64,000 nt of DNA from Rhea pennata. Its lineage: Eukaryota; Chordata; Aves; Rheiformes; Rheidae. The notes beneath the pieces were generated by a model that ran no database searches, had not been told where the DNA came from, and saw nothing but the letters and a program-made list of their open reading frames with translations. Location of the stretch: contig NC_084672.1 in the NCBI RefSeq assembly GCF_028389875.1, positions 496,001 to 560,000 of the forward strand, read 5' to 3'. Each line of letters starts with the position of its first letter. Positions within the stretch are counted from its first letter, which is position 1. The translations under genes and the position numbers were made by a program. Of the stretch, positions 33,959 to 45,072 are shown one piece after another.

Positions 33959-34894
33959 CAGCCCCACAGCCCTTCAGCAGAATTGCTTCTCTAGCTACTC
34001 TTCACGGTCTCTAGACTGCAGCTCTTCTTGGTCTCCAGACACTTCCTCTTTTTGCAAGCAGAATGGCAGAGGCTCCTGCTCTGTACCAGCCTGAGAATGC
34101 CATACAGTGCCTTATGCAGGAGGCCCTCCTGCTCTGCACAGTGTCTCCTGCTCCCTTTTTGCACCCAGTAGGCAAGGTTGCAGGCATCTCCATAGTCCTG
34201 CAGCCTCCACCATCCTTGCTTGGCTCCGCAGGCTGCAGAGGTGCATATCCCAGGAAGCTGCCCTGCCTGGAGGCTGGGCCAAGTCTGCTGGACCAGGAGG
34301 GAGCTCTGCTGTCAGCTGATCCTAATTCCTTATGCAAAACAAGTGCAGCTCTGCATGGGGCGGAGGGAGGAATACAGAGGTGCTCCTGGCTGGAGCCCTA
34401 AGTACAGCCCCTTTAACCCCGTCAGCACCAATCTGTGCCTTCCACTAGCAGGCAGGGAGCTGTCTTCCTGGCCAGGGCCCTGCCTGGCTCTTCAGTCTTC
34501 CCCCAGGCCTCCCTGCAGCAAAGTGGATTTATTTCTCAAAGCAATAATGTAAGTGGCACTTCAGATGTCCCAGCCCAGCAGCACTTCTGTCCCTCTCGTG
34601 GCTGCACAGGACACTTTGCTGACCTTAGCAGGCACTGTACCTGTGTGCAGGGCAGAGGCCAAGCACCTCTCACCCCAGGGACAGTGAGAGCTGAGCCCCA
34701 AAGAGGCTGCAGCCCTGCTGTGCCTCTAACCCCGCCCAGGACCCGGGGTGTTTTCTTTTCTTTTTTTTTTTCCTTTTTCCCCTCCCCTCTTTTCTTTGCC
34801 CTCACCGCTTAAGCTCAGCGGTTGCTCTGGCTCTACTGGCCTAGAGCAAACAGGAGCCTGTGCCTGTTGCTCTCTATGTTCCTGACAAAGGACA

Positions 34895-34900
34895 AATAAA
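34895..34900 (+). terminator. CIB1: CIB1 poly(A) signal AATAAA
   Basis: AATAAA about 940 nt after the CIB1 stop; cleavage is expected near 34915. The 3'UTR contains a polypyrimidine tract at about 34748-34800. Confidence 0.75.
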
Positions 34901-34915
34901 GGGCTCGAATTTCAC

Positions 34916-36080
34916 CCTCAGCCAGGCCTTGCTGCGTGTGTGGATTTTGTTTCAGCTCTGCTGGGGGGGGGGTCCTGCTGCAGGTTTGGGGGTGGTGAGG
35001 GGATATGGGCTCCTGCCTGGCTCTTTGCCCCTGCCAGCTGCAGCTCCTGGGGCCCAGGTGCTAAGTCCTGCTTCAGGGCAGGCCTTTCCGAGAGCCGTCT
35101 TCCTCCTCTGTAAAGCCGGAGGCTGTTCCCAGTGTGCTCAGCTGCTGCACAAAGAGCTCAGCTCTCTCAAGCAAGAGGCACAAAGAAAAATCCAGGGCAG
35201 GCAGCAGCTACCTTTGCTTTGGGGCAGTGCTAGAGCCTTTTGTGTCTGTTCATCCAGCAGACTTTGCCCTGGCCAGCTGCCAGACTGCTTGAAACAGCTT
35301 TCCCTGTGCTGGAATTGCACTTTGCGGCAAGCCCAAGTCCAGCCTTGCCTCTCCAAGTAGCACTCCTACCATGTGCGCAGGTTCCTCCCGAGAACCGTGC
35401 CACAAGCTGCTGCCTGGGCTCCAGCAGCGGACGCTGCGTGGCCGGGTGCCAGCGCGGGTCCCTGCCGCCCTTCGCGGCTGGGGCGAGCTGGCGCTTGGCC
35501 GCCGCTGGTGCTCGCAGATCAGATAGCCGCCTCGCTCCCGGCTGTGCCAGTGCTCACGGATCGCCGCCTCGCTCCCGGCTGTGCTGGCCCTCCCAGGTCG
35601 GGTGCCCCGAGGTGCCGATCGTGCCCGCGCCCCTCCGGCCCCGCAGCTGTGTCTGCTGGCACGGCCCCGGCCACCACCTCCAGTGGCAGTTTTGATGTTC
35701 CAGAACAGGCTGCCGAGTGCGCTGGTCCCCAGAGGACGAGCTCGCGGCTCCTGGCAGCGCTGAGTTCACGCGCTGGCAGTGTTTCCCAGCGCGTTACTGC
35801 TCGGGGCAGGAGGCCGGCGAGCAGTGCCGCGCTGCGCGGCCGCGGTCACGGCCGACGCTGCAGCTCCCGCTGTGGCACCAACAACCGCGCTCGGGATGCC
35901 GCAGGCACGCGATGCCGGAGGTGCCGTGCGCGCGCGGCCAGCTGCCCCCTCCACGTCTGCTGCCCAGGATCCACCGGGCACAACTGCCGCCAGCCCGCAG
36001 CGGAGGCCGGCGCCGCTCCTGGGAGCGCGGCTGGCCGCGCTGGGCACAGGCACATACGCGCACAAAGGAGACACAGGGAC
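34916..36080. other. Convergent CIB1-SEMA4B intergenic DNA
   Basis: No gene seen. It contains a short local duplication around 35515-35590, where CCGCCTCGCTCCCGGCTGTG occurs twice. The rest becomes GC-rich toward SEMA4B. Confidence 0.6.
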
Positions 36081-36086
36081 TTTATA
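36081..36086 (-). terminator. SEMA4B: Possible SEMA4B poly(A) signal (TATAAA variant)
   Basis: TTTATA on plus reads TATAAA on minus, a known weaker poly(A) hexamer, about 440 nt after the SEMA4B stop. No canonical AATAAA was seen nearer. The 3'UTR includes an (ACGC)n run at about 36411-36447. Confidence 0.45.
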
Positions 36087-36524
36087 CAAAAACCACAGAC
36101 GTTTCCGCACGCACACACCTGGGGCGCACGGTCCGCGCGGGCACCGTCCCCCGGACACGATTCACATTGTCAACGTATGAAAAATGAACCAAGCACAGAC
36201 ACGCACAGCACGGGGCCCCGGGCGGCCGGGCGCGGGCGCCGCCGGGGCGCCGCCGCGGGGCGTCACAGTGAGTGGGGCGCGGGGGGCCGAGGCCGCCCCC
36301 TCCTGCCCGCTGCATAGACGGGGCCGGGCCGTGGCGCGGCGCCTGCCGGAGCCCCCACGCCGCGCCGCGCTTGCACCCGGGGTGCTGCCCGCGCGTGCCG
36401 CCAGCACGGCGCACGCACGCACAGGTGCACGCACGCACGCACGCACACCGCCAGCGCCGGTCCACAGCTCCGGCAGGCTCGGCAGAGCAGAGCCGTCGCG
36501 TCCGAGGGCTGCGTCTCACCCCCG

Positions 36525-39500
36525 TCACACCACCGAGTCCTGGATCTCGGAGCCCAGGCGCACCCGGGGCCGCTGGCAGGCCGGGGACACCTCCACAAAG
36601 CTGTCCCGGACGTGGAGGGGCCTCTTCTCCGACTCGGAGAAGGCGCGCGGGGGGCCGGGGGGCTCGTGCACGGGGGTGCCGGCCACGTAGTTGTCGCGCA
36701 GCGCCTGGTAGCCCTTGTGCTCGGGCGCCGCGCTGGGCAGCCCGCTGCCGTTGAGCGGCAGGCTCTCCGCCGGCTTGCGGGGCGGCTTGGGGAGCCGGCC
36801 GGCGTCGCCGGGCTCCAGCAGCGCCTTCACGCCGGCGCCGTGCCGGCGCAGCAGGAAGAGGGCCAGCACGACCACGGCGGCGGCGAAGAGCGCGCACATC
36901 ACCACGAACTCGGTCCAGTAGGTCTTGGCGTGGAGCCGGGCCGCGGCGCCGCTGGCCGCCGAGGTGCTCCGCGAGGTGCTCACCGTCTCCAGCGCGTCGC
37001 GGGCGGCTGGCGGCCCCGGGGCCGGCTCCTGCACGCCCACGCAGTAGCTGGCCATGAGCTGGCGGAAGCCCTCCTCCAGCGACCAGCACTCGTAGGTGCC
37101 GGCGCGCTCGGGGCTGCCCACCAGGATGAGGGCCCCGTCGGGCAGCACCAGGTAGGAGGCGTTGATGGGCGCCCCGTTGTGCGACCAGCGCCGCGTCGCC
37201 AGGTTGGAGAGCAGCTGGCAGGGCAGCGGCCGCACCGCATTGGGGGGCAGCCGCACCGCTTGGCACGGGCCCCCCGTGGCTGTGGGGGGAGGACAGGGCA
37301 CGTCGGGACGAGCCGCCTTCGCCGCCCCCCTGTCCCACCCCTCTCCTTGTCCCCATCTCATCCCAATCCCCAGCCCTGTCCCTGTCCACCCCCACCTCAT
37401 CTCCATTCCATCTCCATCCTGTTTCCTATCCCTGTCCCAGTCCCAATCCATCCCCACCCTTGCCCCCACCCCCATCCTGACCTCATTCCAAGCCCCATCT
37501 CTGTCTCCACCCATCCCCACCCCTGTCTCCATCCCCCTCTCCACCCGTCCCCATCCCTATTCCACCTCCCTCCCCATCCCTGTGTCCCCGTTCATCCCCA
37601 CCCCACTCCTATCCCCATTGCCATCCCCATCTTCACCCCTGTCCCCATCCCCATCCCCATCCACCCCCAGTCCCAGCCCGTGGGGGACACCACCTCACCC
37701 GGCGGCTGGAGGATGCGGGGACGGGGCTGGGACGTGTTGGCCAGCCGGCAGAGCCGCTCCGTGTCCGCCTCCTCCACGTCCTGCGCCCAGAGCCTGGGGG
37801 CAAGAGGGGTCAGGGAGGGCCGGGCGGGGGCCGGGCAGGGGGCTGGGGCGGCACTTACGGGGGGTGCGGGTGGGCGCCCGGGGCGGTGCGGCGGCAGGCG
37901 CCCCGGCTCCAGGCGCACAAGGGGTCCCGCGCCAGCACGCACTCGCCGCAGCTGCGGTACAGGCTGCAGTTGGCGAAGGGCACCTGGGCCACCGCGTCGT
38001 AGGAGGCCGCGTAGACCAGACCCTGCGGGCGGGAGGTGCAGCGGGGTCAGCGCCCGCCACGGCGCCGAGCCCGGCTCCCCACGCCCCCCGCCCGGCTCTT
38101 GCCTGGGCCTGGTCCAGCAGCAGCTGGAGCACGGGCTGCCCGGCGCGGAAGAGGCGGATCTCCTCGATGATGTGCACCTTGTGGCTCACGCGCACGGCCT
38201 TGTGCAGCCGCCCGTCGTCTGCAAACGCAAGGGCCGCGCTGAGCGGGGCCGGCGGGGCGCGCGGCTGCGTGCCGCCCCCGCGCCGTCCCCGCCAGCACCC
38301 ACCCGTGCCCAGGAAGAGGACGTCGTAGGTGCCGTGCAGGCCCTGCGCGCGGTGCACGCCGATCTGCGTGTAGCGCACGTGGCTCTGCAGCAGCAGCGGC
38401 TGGCTCCGCACCGCGCTGTCCATCAGGAAGTGGTCCTTGATGAAGTTCAGCACTCGGTCCGGCATCTGCAGCGATGAGTTGATCTTCATGTGCCGCGTGT
38501 GGCTGGTGATGCACTGGGGAGAGAGCGGGGCGCTGGGACGGGGCGGCGTGCCTGGCCGCGGCCCCGCGCCCCGCTGGGCGGACGAGCCACGTACCGTGCC
38601 CGGCCGGGGCTCCGGCACGGGGCTGGTGTCCGTGTACCACTGCTGCGTCTCGCGGTTCACCTCCTTGTAGAGCCCGGCGAAGGCTCTCTGCACGCTGCGC
38701 ATGGGGAAGGCGCACACGGCCGAGCTGCCCGGCCCGCCCTTGCTCCTGGGAGAGGCAGAGCCAGGCCCGCGTCAGCCCCCGACGGTGCCGAGCCCCGTGC
38801 CGGCGCGCGCCCGTCCCGTGCCCCTCACCACTGCGAGGTGAAGACCCCGTAGAAGAGCGTCTCCCTCCAGCGCGGCTCCCCCGGCGTGAGCACCGAGACG
38901 TGCTGCAGCACGTTGAAGGGGAAGCCGTCGTCGGGGTGCGAGCAGAGCAGCTGCGCCTTCAGGAAGGTCGTCCACCGCCGCTGCAGGACGCGCTCGCCCC
39001 CCAGGTCCCCCTGCGCGGCACGGCACAGCGCGGCGCGGTCAGCGCGCAGCAGCTCGGCATGGGCACGACGGGGCCACGGCTCGCGGCGCTGCCCCGCGGA
39101 TGCTGAGCCTTCCCCGGGAATCCGGGAGCCGGCGGGGCAGGGACATCCCGGGCACCACCCGTGCGCACACCCCGGGCCCTTGCACCCACCTTGCACACCC
39201 GGGCGATGCGCGACACTATCGTGTTCTCAAAGTAGTCAAACTCCTTGCCGGTCTCGCTGAAGAAGAAGTAGACCTTGTCGTCGTCGCCTTCGGGGTTGCC
39301 GGGCGGCAGGCTCTCCCGCAGGTAGGCTGAGCCCACGAAGACGGGGTCTGGGGGCACAGGCGCGCTGAGCATCGCATCGCGTGCCCGAGGCTTGCTCACG
39401 CACACGGCGCCCATCCTGCACTCGTGGTGCTCCCTTCCAGCCTTACTGATTCTATGATTCTATGGTGCCCGAGGCTTGTCCATGTGCACAGCACCCGTCC

Positions 39501-42500
39501 CACATGCACAGCGCCCGTCCCATGTGCATGGCACCCAAAGCTTGCCCATGTGCACAGCGCCCGTCCCGTGTGCACGGCACCCAAAGCTTGCCCATGTGCA
39601 CAGTGCACATCCTGTCTGCACGGCATCCGTCCTGCATGTACAGCATGCCCTGCAGGCAGGGCACCCAAGGCTTGCCCACGTGCACAGCGCCCATCCCATC
39701 TGCACGGCGCCCATCCCACCTGCACAGCACACATCCTGCGTGCACGGTGCCCACTCCACGTGCAGGGGTGGGTGCCCCAAGGCTTGCCCCGTCCATGGCA
39801 CCATCCTGCATGCGGCATGCGCCTCCCCACTGAGGGCAGATAGACACCCGGACTGCGCCAGCTCTCACCCTGCAGCCAGTTGAGGGAGTTCTCCGTCTTG
39901 AGGGAGATGCGGCTCTCCTGGCTCCGGTAGATGGTCGGCTCATTGCCCTGGAAGTTGCTGACAGTCCCGGCGTAGAGCTCGCCGTCTGCCAAAGAGAGCG
40001 GCTGCCGCTGGGACCCGGCGCACGCAGCCCGCCTGGCGGTGCAGGACCCAGCGCCCGCAGCAGCCCGGCCCGGCGCCGGGTGGCGTGCCTTACCGACCAT
40101 GACGGCCGTGGACTTGTACTCGGGGTCGAAGGGGCAGCGGCCCTTGCCGTCCTCCAGCAGCGGCTTCCCCGACGCCTCCCGCTCCAGGCTGAAGCGCTGC
40201 ACGTTCTGCAACGGGACCGGCGCTGAGCAGAGACACCCCAGGACCGCTGCCGGGCCGCCGCGGGAGCCGCGGTGGGGGAGAGCCCAGCCGCAGGCGCCTG
40301 CCCACGCTCACCACGTAGGCGCAGGCCGGGCTGAAGGCACAGGTCCCGCAGGTGTACAGGTGGGTGCTGTTCAGCTGCAGCAGCATCTTGATGTAGTTGT
40401 GGCAGTCCCGCTGCGGAGAGGCGGAGGAGCCTGCTCACCTGTCCTGCCCGCGCTGGCCCCAGCGCCGGCCCGCTCCGCTCCCGCCGCGGCGCTCACCTGG
40501 GGGTCCTTGCCCTTGAAGGCGCACTGCTTCTTCTTCTCCCCGTCCGCGCTCCAGGGCAGCTGCCGAGAACCGCAGTCACGGGGCGCCTGGGGCGGCTGCG
40601 CCCGCCGTGCGCCCCAACGCGCCCCCGGCATCGCCCCCGCGGCCCCATCCCAAGCCGGGCGGCTGCGGTGCGCTCAGCCGAGGGTGTGCGGGAAGGCGCC
40701 CGCGCTGCGCCGCCGCGGCCGCCCGCGCTCACCCTGCGGGCCGCCTGGAAGCGGCTGGTGTTGACGGCCAGGAGCTCCTCGCGCGCCCCCAGGTAGAGCG
40801 TGCCTCCGTCCGGGCTCAGCAGCAGGGCCGTGTAGTTGGACACGCCGGGCACCTCCAGCCGCTGCACCGCTCGCTCGGCGGAGTCTGTGGGGGAAAGCGG
40901 CAGCGTCGGCTGCGGGGCAGCGTCCCGCGGCACGCACGGCGCTGCAGCCGCGCCAGCCCCCCGGGAGGGTGGCAAGACCAGAGCGCGGCGCCGACCCCAC
41001 TGCCCGTGAGCAGGCTGAGCAGAGCTGCCCCACAGCGGCAGAGCAGCCCCGGGGCCGGGAGAGCTGCTGCAGCACCACATGGCCCTGGAGCGCTGCGGCT
41101 CGCACGGAGCAGGAGAGGGAGGCACGTGGAGAGCGGCACGCTCGCTGCCCCGCCGCGTGGGCCGGGAGCCGCGCCGCCCCGCGGGCCGGCTTCGGTGGTG
41201 CTCCCGGCACGGAGGCATGCTCGCGCTTCCCGTGCAGCAACCGCACGTGGCTGAGGCACCCTGGGCCCCAGCTGAGCTCCTGCTGCTCACGACCTCGAGG
41301 CTCTGCCCGTGGCCAGCCCCCAGGGCAGCTCCGCACGCCACTGCAGGCAGGTGCCAAATGCGGCTGGGGGCATTTGCCCTGGCAGGGCACAAAGCACAGC
41401 ACCCGCATCCCCGCCAGCCTGTGCAAAGGGCCAGCACGGGAGCCCGGCGGTGCGGGAAGTGCAGCGCAGACAGCCCAGGATGGCGCGGCCCGCGCAGCCT
41501 CCCTGATGCCTTTCTGCATGATGCAGGCCCATGGATGCAGAGACCTGCCAACGCCAGAGCTCTCAGAAACACCCCGGCATCAGGCTCAGCCTGCCTGTGC
41601 AGCAGCGGCACCCGCCTCCACTGCCCCTTTGCAGCCATGCTGCAAACCCATGGCTCCCTGCAGCACGTGAGCCCCACTGCTGTGCCTCGCGGTGCCCGCT
41701 GCCCCAGGCGCTGGCGCACCCCGGCACCCCGGCTCAGCCCGTGCAGCAGCTTGTGGCTGCCAGGCGACACACTGCAGAGCTCCGCGGAGCCCTCCACTCG
41801 GTGGACTTTGTGCCAGCCCTACACCACGCCACTGGTGCAGAGACAGACCCAACCCACGGGACCACGCACGTGGCAGGGGGCTGTGACCACCCAACCAGCC
41901 TCTCCCCCTGCACCACCCAAAACTCCTGCTCCAGCTGCAACACGGGGAATAAAGTGCATTTTGGAGAGGGGCCGGGCTGTCCGCACACCTCGCTGAGCGG
42001 AGTAGGGCCGGGCTGCCAGAGCCAGGCTGCGGGCTGGCACATGCCAGGGTCAGCACGCACGACTCCAGGCCCCCGCGAGCAGCGCACAGCCAAGGCCCCA
42101 TCACCGCCTGCAGCGGCATCAGTGCTGCTGCCTGCAAGCCCTGGCCCTGGGCACTGCTCCGGGAAGCACTCAGGGCACGCTGTGGCAGTCCACCCCGGCA
42201 CCAGGCAGTGACGCCCAGGGCTGCCCGTCCCGTGGGGAGAAACCCAGCTGCACCACCTCTGTGGTGAGTGCTCGTGCAGCTGCCCTTGCTGCCGGCACGG
42301 CGCTGCTCAGCCGGCTGGTGCCGGGCAGGAGGCCGGCGGGTGACTCAGGGCGAGCGCCGGGGCTCACCTGCGCCGGCGCGTGGGCGGCCGGGCCCCGGAA
42401 GCCCTTCCTCTCCTGCCAGCAGCCACTGAATCAGCCGGGCCAGCCGTGTCAGCGGGACGCGCCGGGCTGACTCACGCTGCCACCTCCCTCAACCTGGCCA

Positions 42501-44780
42501 CAGCTGCCCGGCAAGGGCCGGGCTCCCCCGGAGCACGGCTGCTCTGCCAGCACAGCTCGGGGCTCCCGCTCGGCATGGACAGGCCATCCCCGCCGGGGGC
42601 TTGGGCCACTCCTGCACGGGTGGTGCCCTGCAGCAGGCGGCTGGCAGGTGCCCTCGTGCCCCAGCGTTGGGGCGATGCCGCCTGCAGCGGGCACAGTAGG
42701 GCTAACAGAGGGGCAGCAGCCACCCCGGCAGCCTCACACCTCATGCTTAGCCCTTGTGCCCCACTGCAGCATCTTAGCCCATGCACAGCCCTCACGCTCT
42801 GTGCACAACCCTCACCCCCATTACAGAGCCCTCATGCCCCATGCAGCACCCTGCCCCATGCACAGCACTCGCACCCCATGAGGAGCCCTCATGCCCCATT
42901 GCAGAGCCCTTGTACCCCATTACAGCATCCAGCCTCGTGCACAGCCTTCACGTCCTATTTCAGAGCCTTTGCACTCCACTGCAGAGCCCTTACATCCCGT
43001 TTTAGCATCCTGCCTCATGCACAGCCGTCACAGCCCGTTGCAGAGCCCATGTGCGGCATCCTGCCCCACGCGCAGCCCTCATACCCCACTGCAGAGACCT
43101 TCCAGCCCCAGCAGCCTTCTACCCCATGCATGACCCTCCAGCTCCATGCACAGCCCTCCCAGCCCAGGGAGCAGCTCCTGGAGCCCATGCCCGCTGCCAG
43201 AGGGACCTGTCAGGACAGGACCTGCTTCTTCCAGACAAACCTGCTGGAGGCAAATCCAGCTGCTTCCAGGAGAGCAGCTTGCCCAGCTCCTCCCTCCCAG
43301 CCAACCGCAGGCCCCACGCGGCCGTGCTGCCCGGCTCCGCGCTGGACGCAGGCTGTTCCGGCAGAGGGGCCCTTGCCCAGCTCCCCACGGGAGCATGTGG
43401 GCAGCCGGCAGGGCCACGTCCCCACCGAGGAGCCGCAGCTCGCCACATCACAGAGCGCTCCCAGCGCCTACGCAGCCCTGCCAGGACAGCGCTGGCCCGA
43501 ACCCATCGCAGGCGCCCCAGCAAGCCGGCAGCCTAGCCGGCAGTTAGCCAGGGACAGGGACTGCTCCCCGGCACCAGCTGCATTTAGCCACCTCCCTTTG
43601 GGAGCACAGCGAGCCCGATAGCTGGGGGAAGGCCACGCCATGCCTGCAGCCACAGCGCCCACAGCCAGACCCGGCCCAAGATCCCGCAGCCACTGGGTGC
43701 TCCGGCCCCAGCTGCCCCCGGAGTGCGCCTTGCTGCCGGCCCAGCACCCCACAGCCAGCAGGAGGGGAGAGGCCCACAGACCCCTCTGCCTGCTGCAACC
43801 ACGTTCCACTAGCCAAGAGCAGAGCAGTCTGTGCCTGGCTGTGAAGCCTCCTCAGCGCAGCACAGGCTGCGGGACAGCTCAGAGCCCCTTGCAGGGCCCC
43901 GGGGCTCTGCAGCAGGGCCGGGGATGGTGCACAGCACGGGAAGGGCCCTACAGCACGCCAGGCCGCACAGTCGAGATGGAGAAGCCGGCAGCCCCTGAGC
44001 GCGGGGTGCCCGGTGCCGCCGCCGGGGAGAAGCTGGCAGCGGCAGGGCCGCAGAGCCCCCGCAGCCGGCCCAGCCCCGTCCCACGCTCCTGCAAGACGCA
44101 ACCGCGGCCACCTCGCGTGGCGCTGGGACACGAGCACCCACTGCCCGGGGAGCCACCCCGGCCCGGGAGCGCCCGGCTGCCTGCCGGCCCCACGCAGCCC
44201 AGGAGGCGAGCCCGGCCCCCACGGCGGCGGGACGGCGAGCCCCGGCTTGCCGGGCTGGCGGGGCCGGGGCGTTCTGCAGGCTCAGCACCTCGCAGGGCGG
44301 CACGAGGCGTTTCCACGCGGAGCTGCAGAGCCGCGTCCGCCCCAGCGCCGGGGCCGTGGCGGACTGGGCACAGCGCCTGGGGCCGGGGTCCTGCCCTGCC
44401 AGCGCGGGCGGCCGCGAGCGCTGCTTTCCGGCTCGCCACCGGCCAGAGAGCCCGGCACCCCGACGGTGCGGCTCCCGCCGGACGCATCCCGGGAGCTGCG
44501 GACGGGCCACCCGCCCAGCGAAGCCCCCCAGTCCCCGGGCAGCCCCCCGCGCCCCGGCCACACTCGTGGGCTGCCGGTTCCCGGTGTGGCGGAGCCACGC
44601 GGCCCGCGCACCCCGAAGCCCAGCGCAGCCCGCCCCGGTGCCGGTGCCGGAGGGTCCCGCAGCGCAGTACTCACCGTAGGGCAGGCTCACCCGCGGCACG
44701 GGCTCCTGGGCCGCCGAGAGCAGCAGCAGCGCCGCTAGCACCGAGTGCGCCAGGACGGGCAGCGCCGGCCGCGGCGCCAT
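36525..44780 (-). CDS. SEMA4B: SEMA4B, class 4 transmembrane semaphorin (complete coding region)
   Basis: Exons: 44675-44780, 40733-40884, 40497-40559, 40312-40410, 40094-40205, 39869-39985, 39190-39347, 38829-39010, 38595-38745, 38303-38513, 38103-38218, 37859-38022, 37699-37793, 36525-37279. They total 2481 nt, or 826 aa (human about 832-837). Signal peptide 1-24 (LAALLLLSAAQ). The sema domain follows (VSNYTALLLS, CAFKGKDPQ, DDDKVYFFFSETGKEF, DDGFPFNVLQ, KEVNRETQQWYT, RVLNFIKDHFLMD), then PSI (CSLYRSCGECVLARDPLCAW), an Ig-like region, TM about 699-719 (FVVMCALFAAAVVVLALFLL), and a tail ending DSVV, a class I PDZ ligand. SEMA4B is reported to bind PSD-95 and act at synapses. Intron 11 (38023-38102) uses a GC donor. 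The ATG is directly preceded by a GGCCC array. Confidence 0.96.
37320..37675. repeat. CCATCCC-type simple repeat in SEMA4B intron 13
   Basis: Degenerate CCCCATCC/TGTCCC units run for about 350 bp. On the SEMA4B sense strand the tract is G/A-rich (GGGATGGGG). It accounts for open frames with Ser/Pro/His-rich products. Confidence 0.85.
39386..39835. repeat. ~20-46-bp GTGCACAGC minisatellite in SEMA4B intron 6
   Basis: Units of TGTGCACAGCGCCCGTCCCA and GGCACCCAAAGCTTGCCCAT recur, with a 46-bp higher period (GCACCCAAAG at 39531 and 39577). One related unit (GTGCCCGAGGCTTG, 39390) lies left of a CR1 tail and the rest lie right of it. Confidence 0.85.
39425..39462 (+). mobile_element. CR1 LINE 3' tail inside the intron 6 minisatellite
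   Basis: CCCTTCCAGCCTTACTGATT followed by CTATGATTCTATG is the CR1 3' terminus, with its ATTCTATG repeats. Only about 38 bp remain. Repeat units flank it on both sides. Confidence 0.75.
42757..43170. repeat. Degenerate ~18-22-bp repeat in SEMA4B intron 1
   Basis: CCCCATGCACAGCCCTCA and CCCATTGCAGAGCCCTCATG variants recur about 20 times with poor register. Non-coding. Confidence 0.8.
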
Positions 44781-44782
44781 GG

Positions 44783-44820
44783 CGGGCCGGGCCGGGCCGG
44801 GCCGGGCCGGGCCGGGCCGG
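44783..44820 (-). repeat. (GGCCC)8 array in SEMA4B 5'UTR, abutting the start codon
   Basis: About eight GGGCC pentamers on plus end within 3 bp of the SEMA4B ATG. A probable splice acceptor for this exon lies at about 44879 (CTCCCCGCAG on minus), so the array would be in the translated exon's leader. Confidence 0.85.
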
Positions 44821-45072
44821 CGGCGCTGCCCCGCCGAGCCTCCGCCGCCTCCCGCGACGCCGCCCGGGCGCTGCCGACCTGCGGGGAGAGAGGGGCTCAG
44901 GCCGCCCGCCCCGACGGCGCCCGCCGCCCCGCGCCGCCGCCCGCCCCCCGCGGGACCCGCGCCGGGCAGCCCCGCCCCGCCCGCGGACCCCGCCCCCGCC
45001 CCGCCCCGGGGGGGCGGCCCGCACCGCCCCGCGCTGCTGCCCGCGGCCGCGGCACATCCCGGCCGCAGGGAG

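Noticed and set aside
36612-38477. 621-aa plus-strand frame antisense to SEMA4B exons 10-14
   Set aside because: It is a high-GC shadow of SEMA4B exons, with its C-terminal half on introns and simple repeat.
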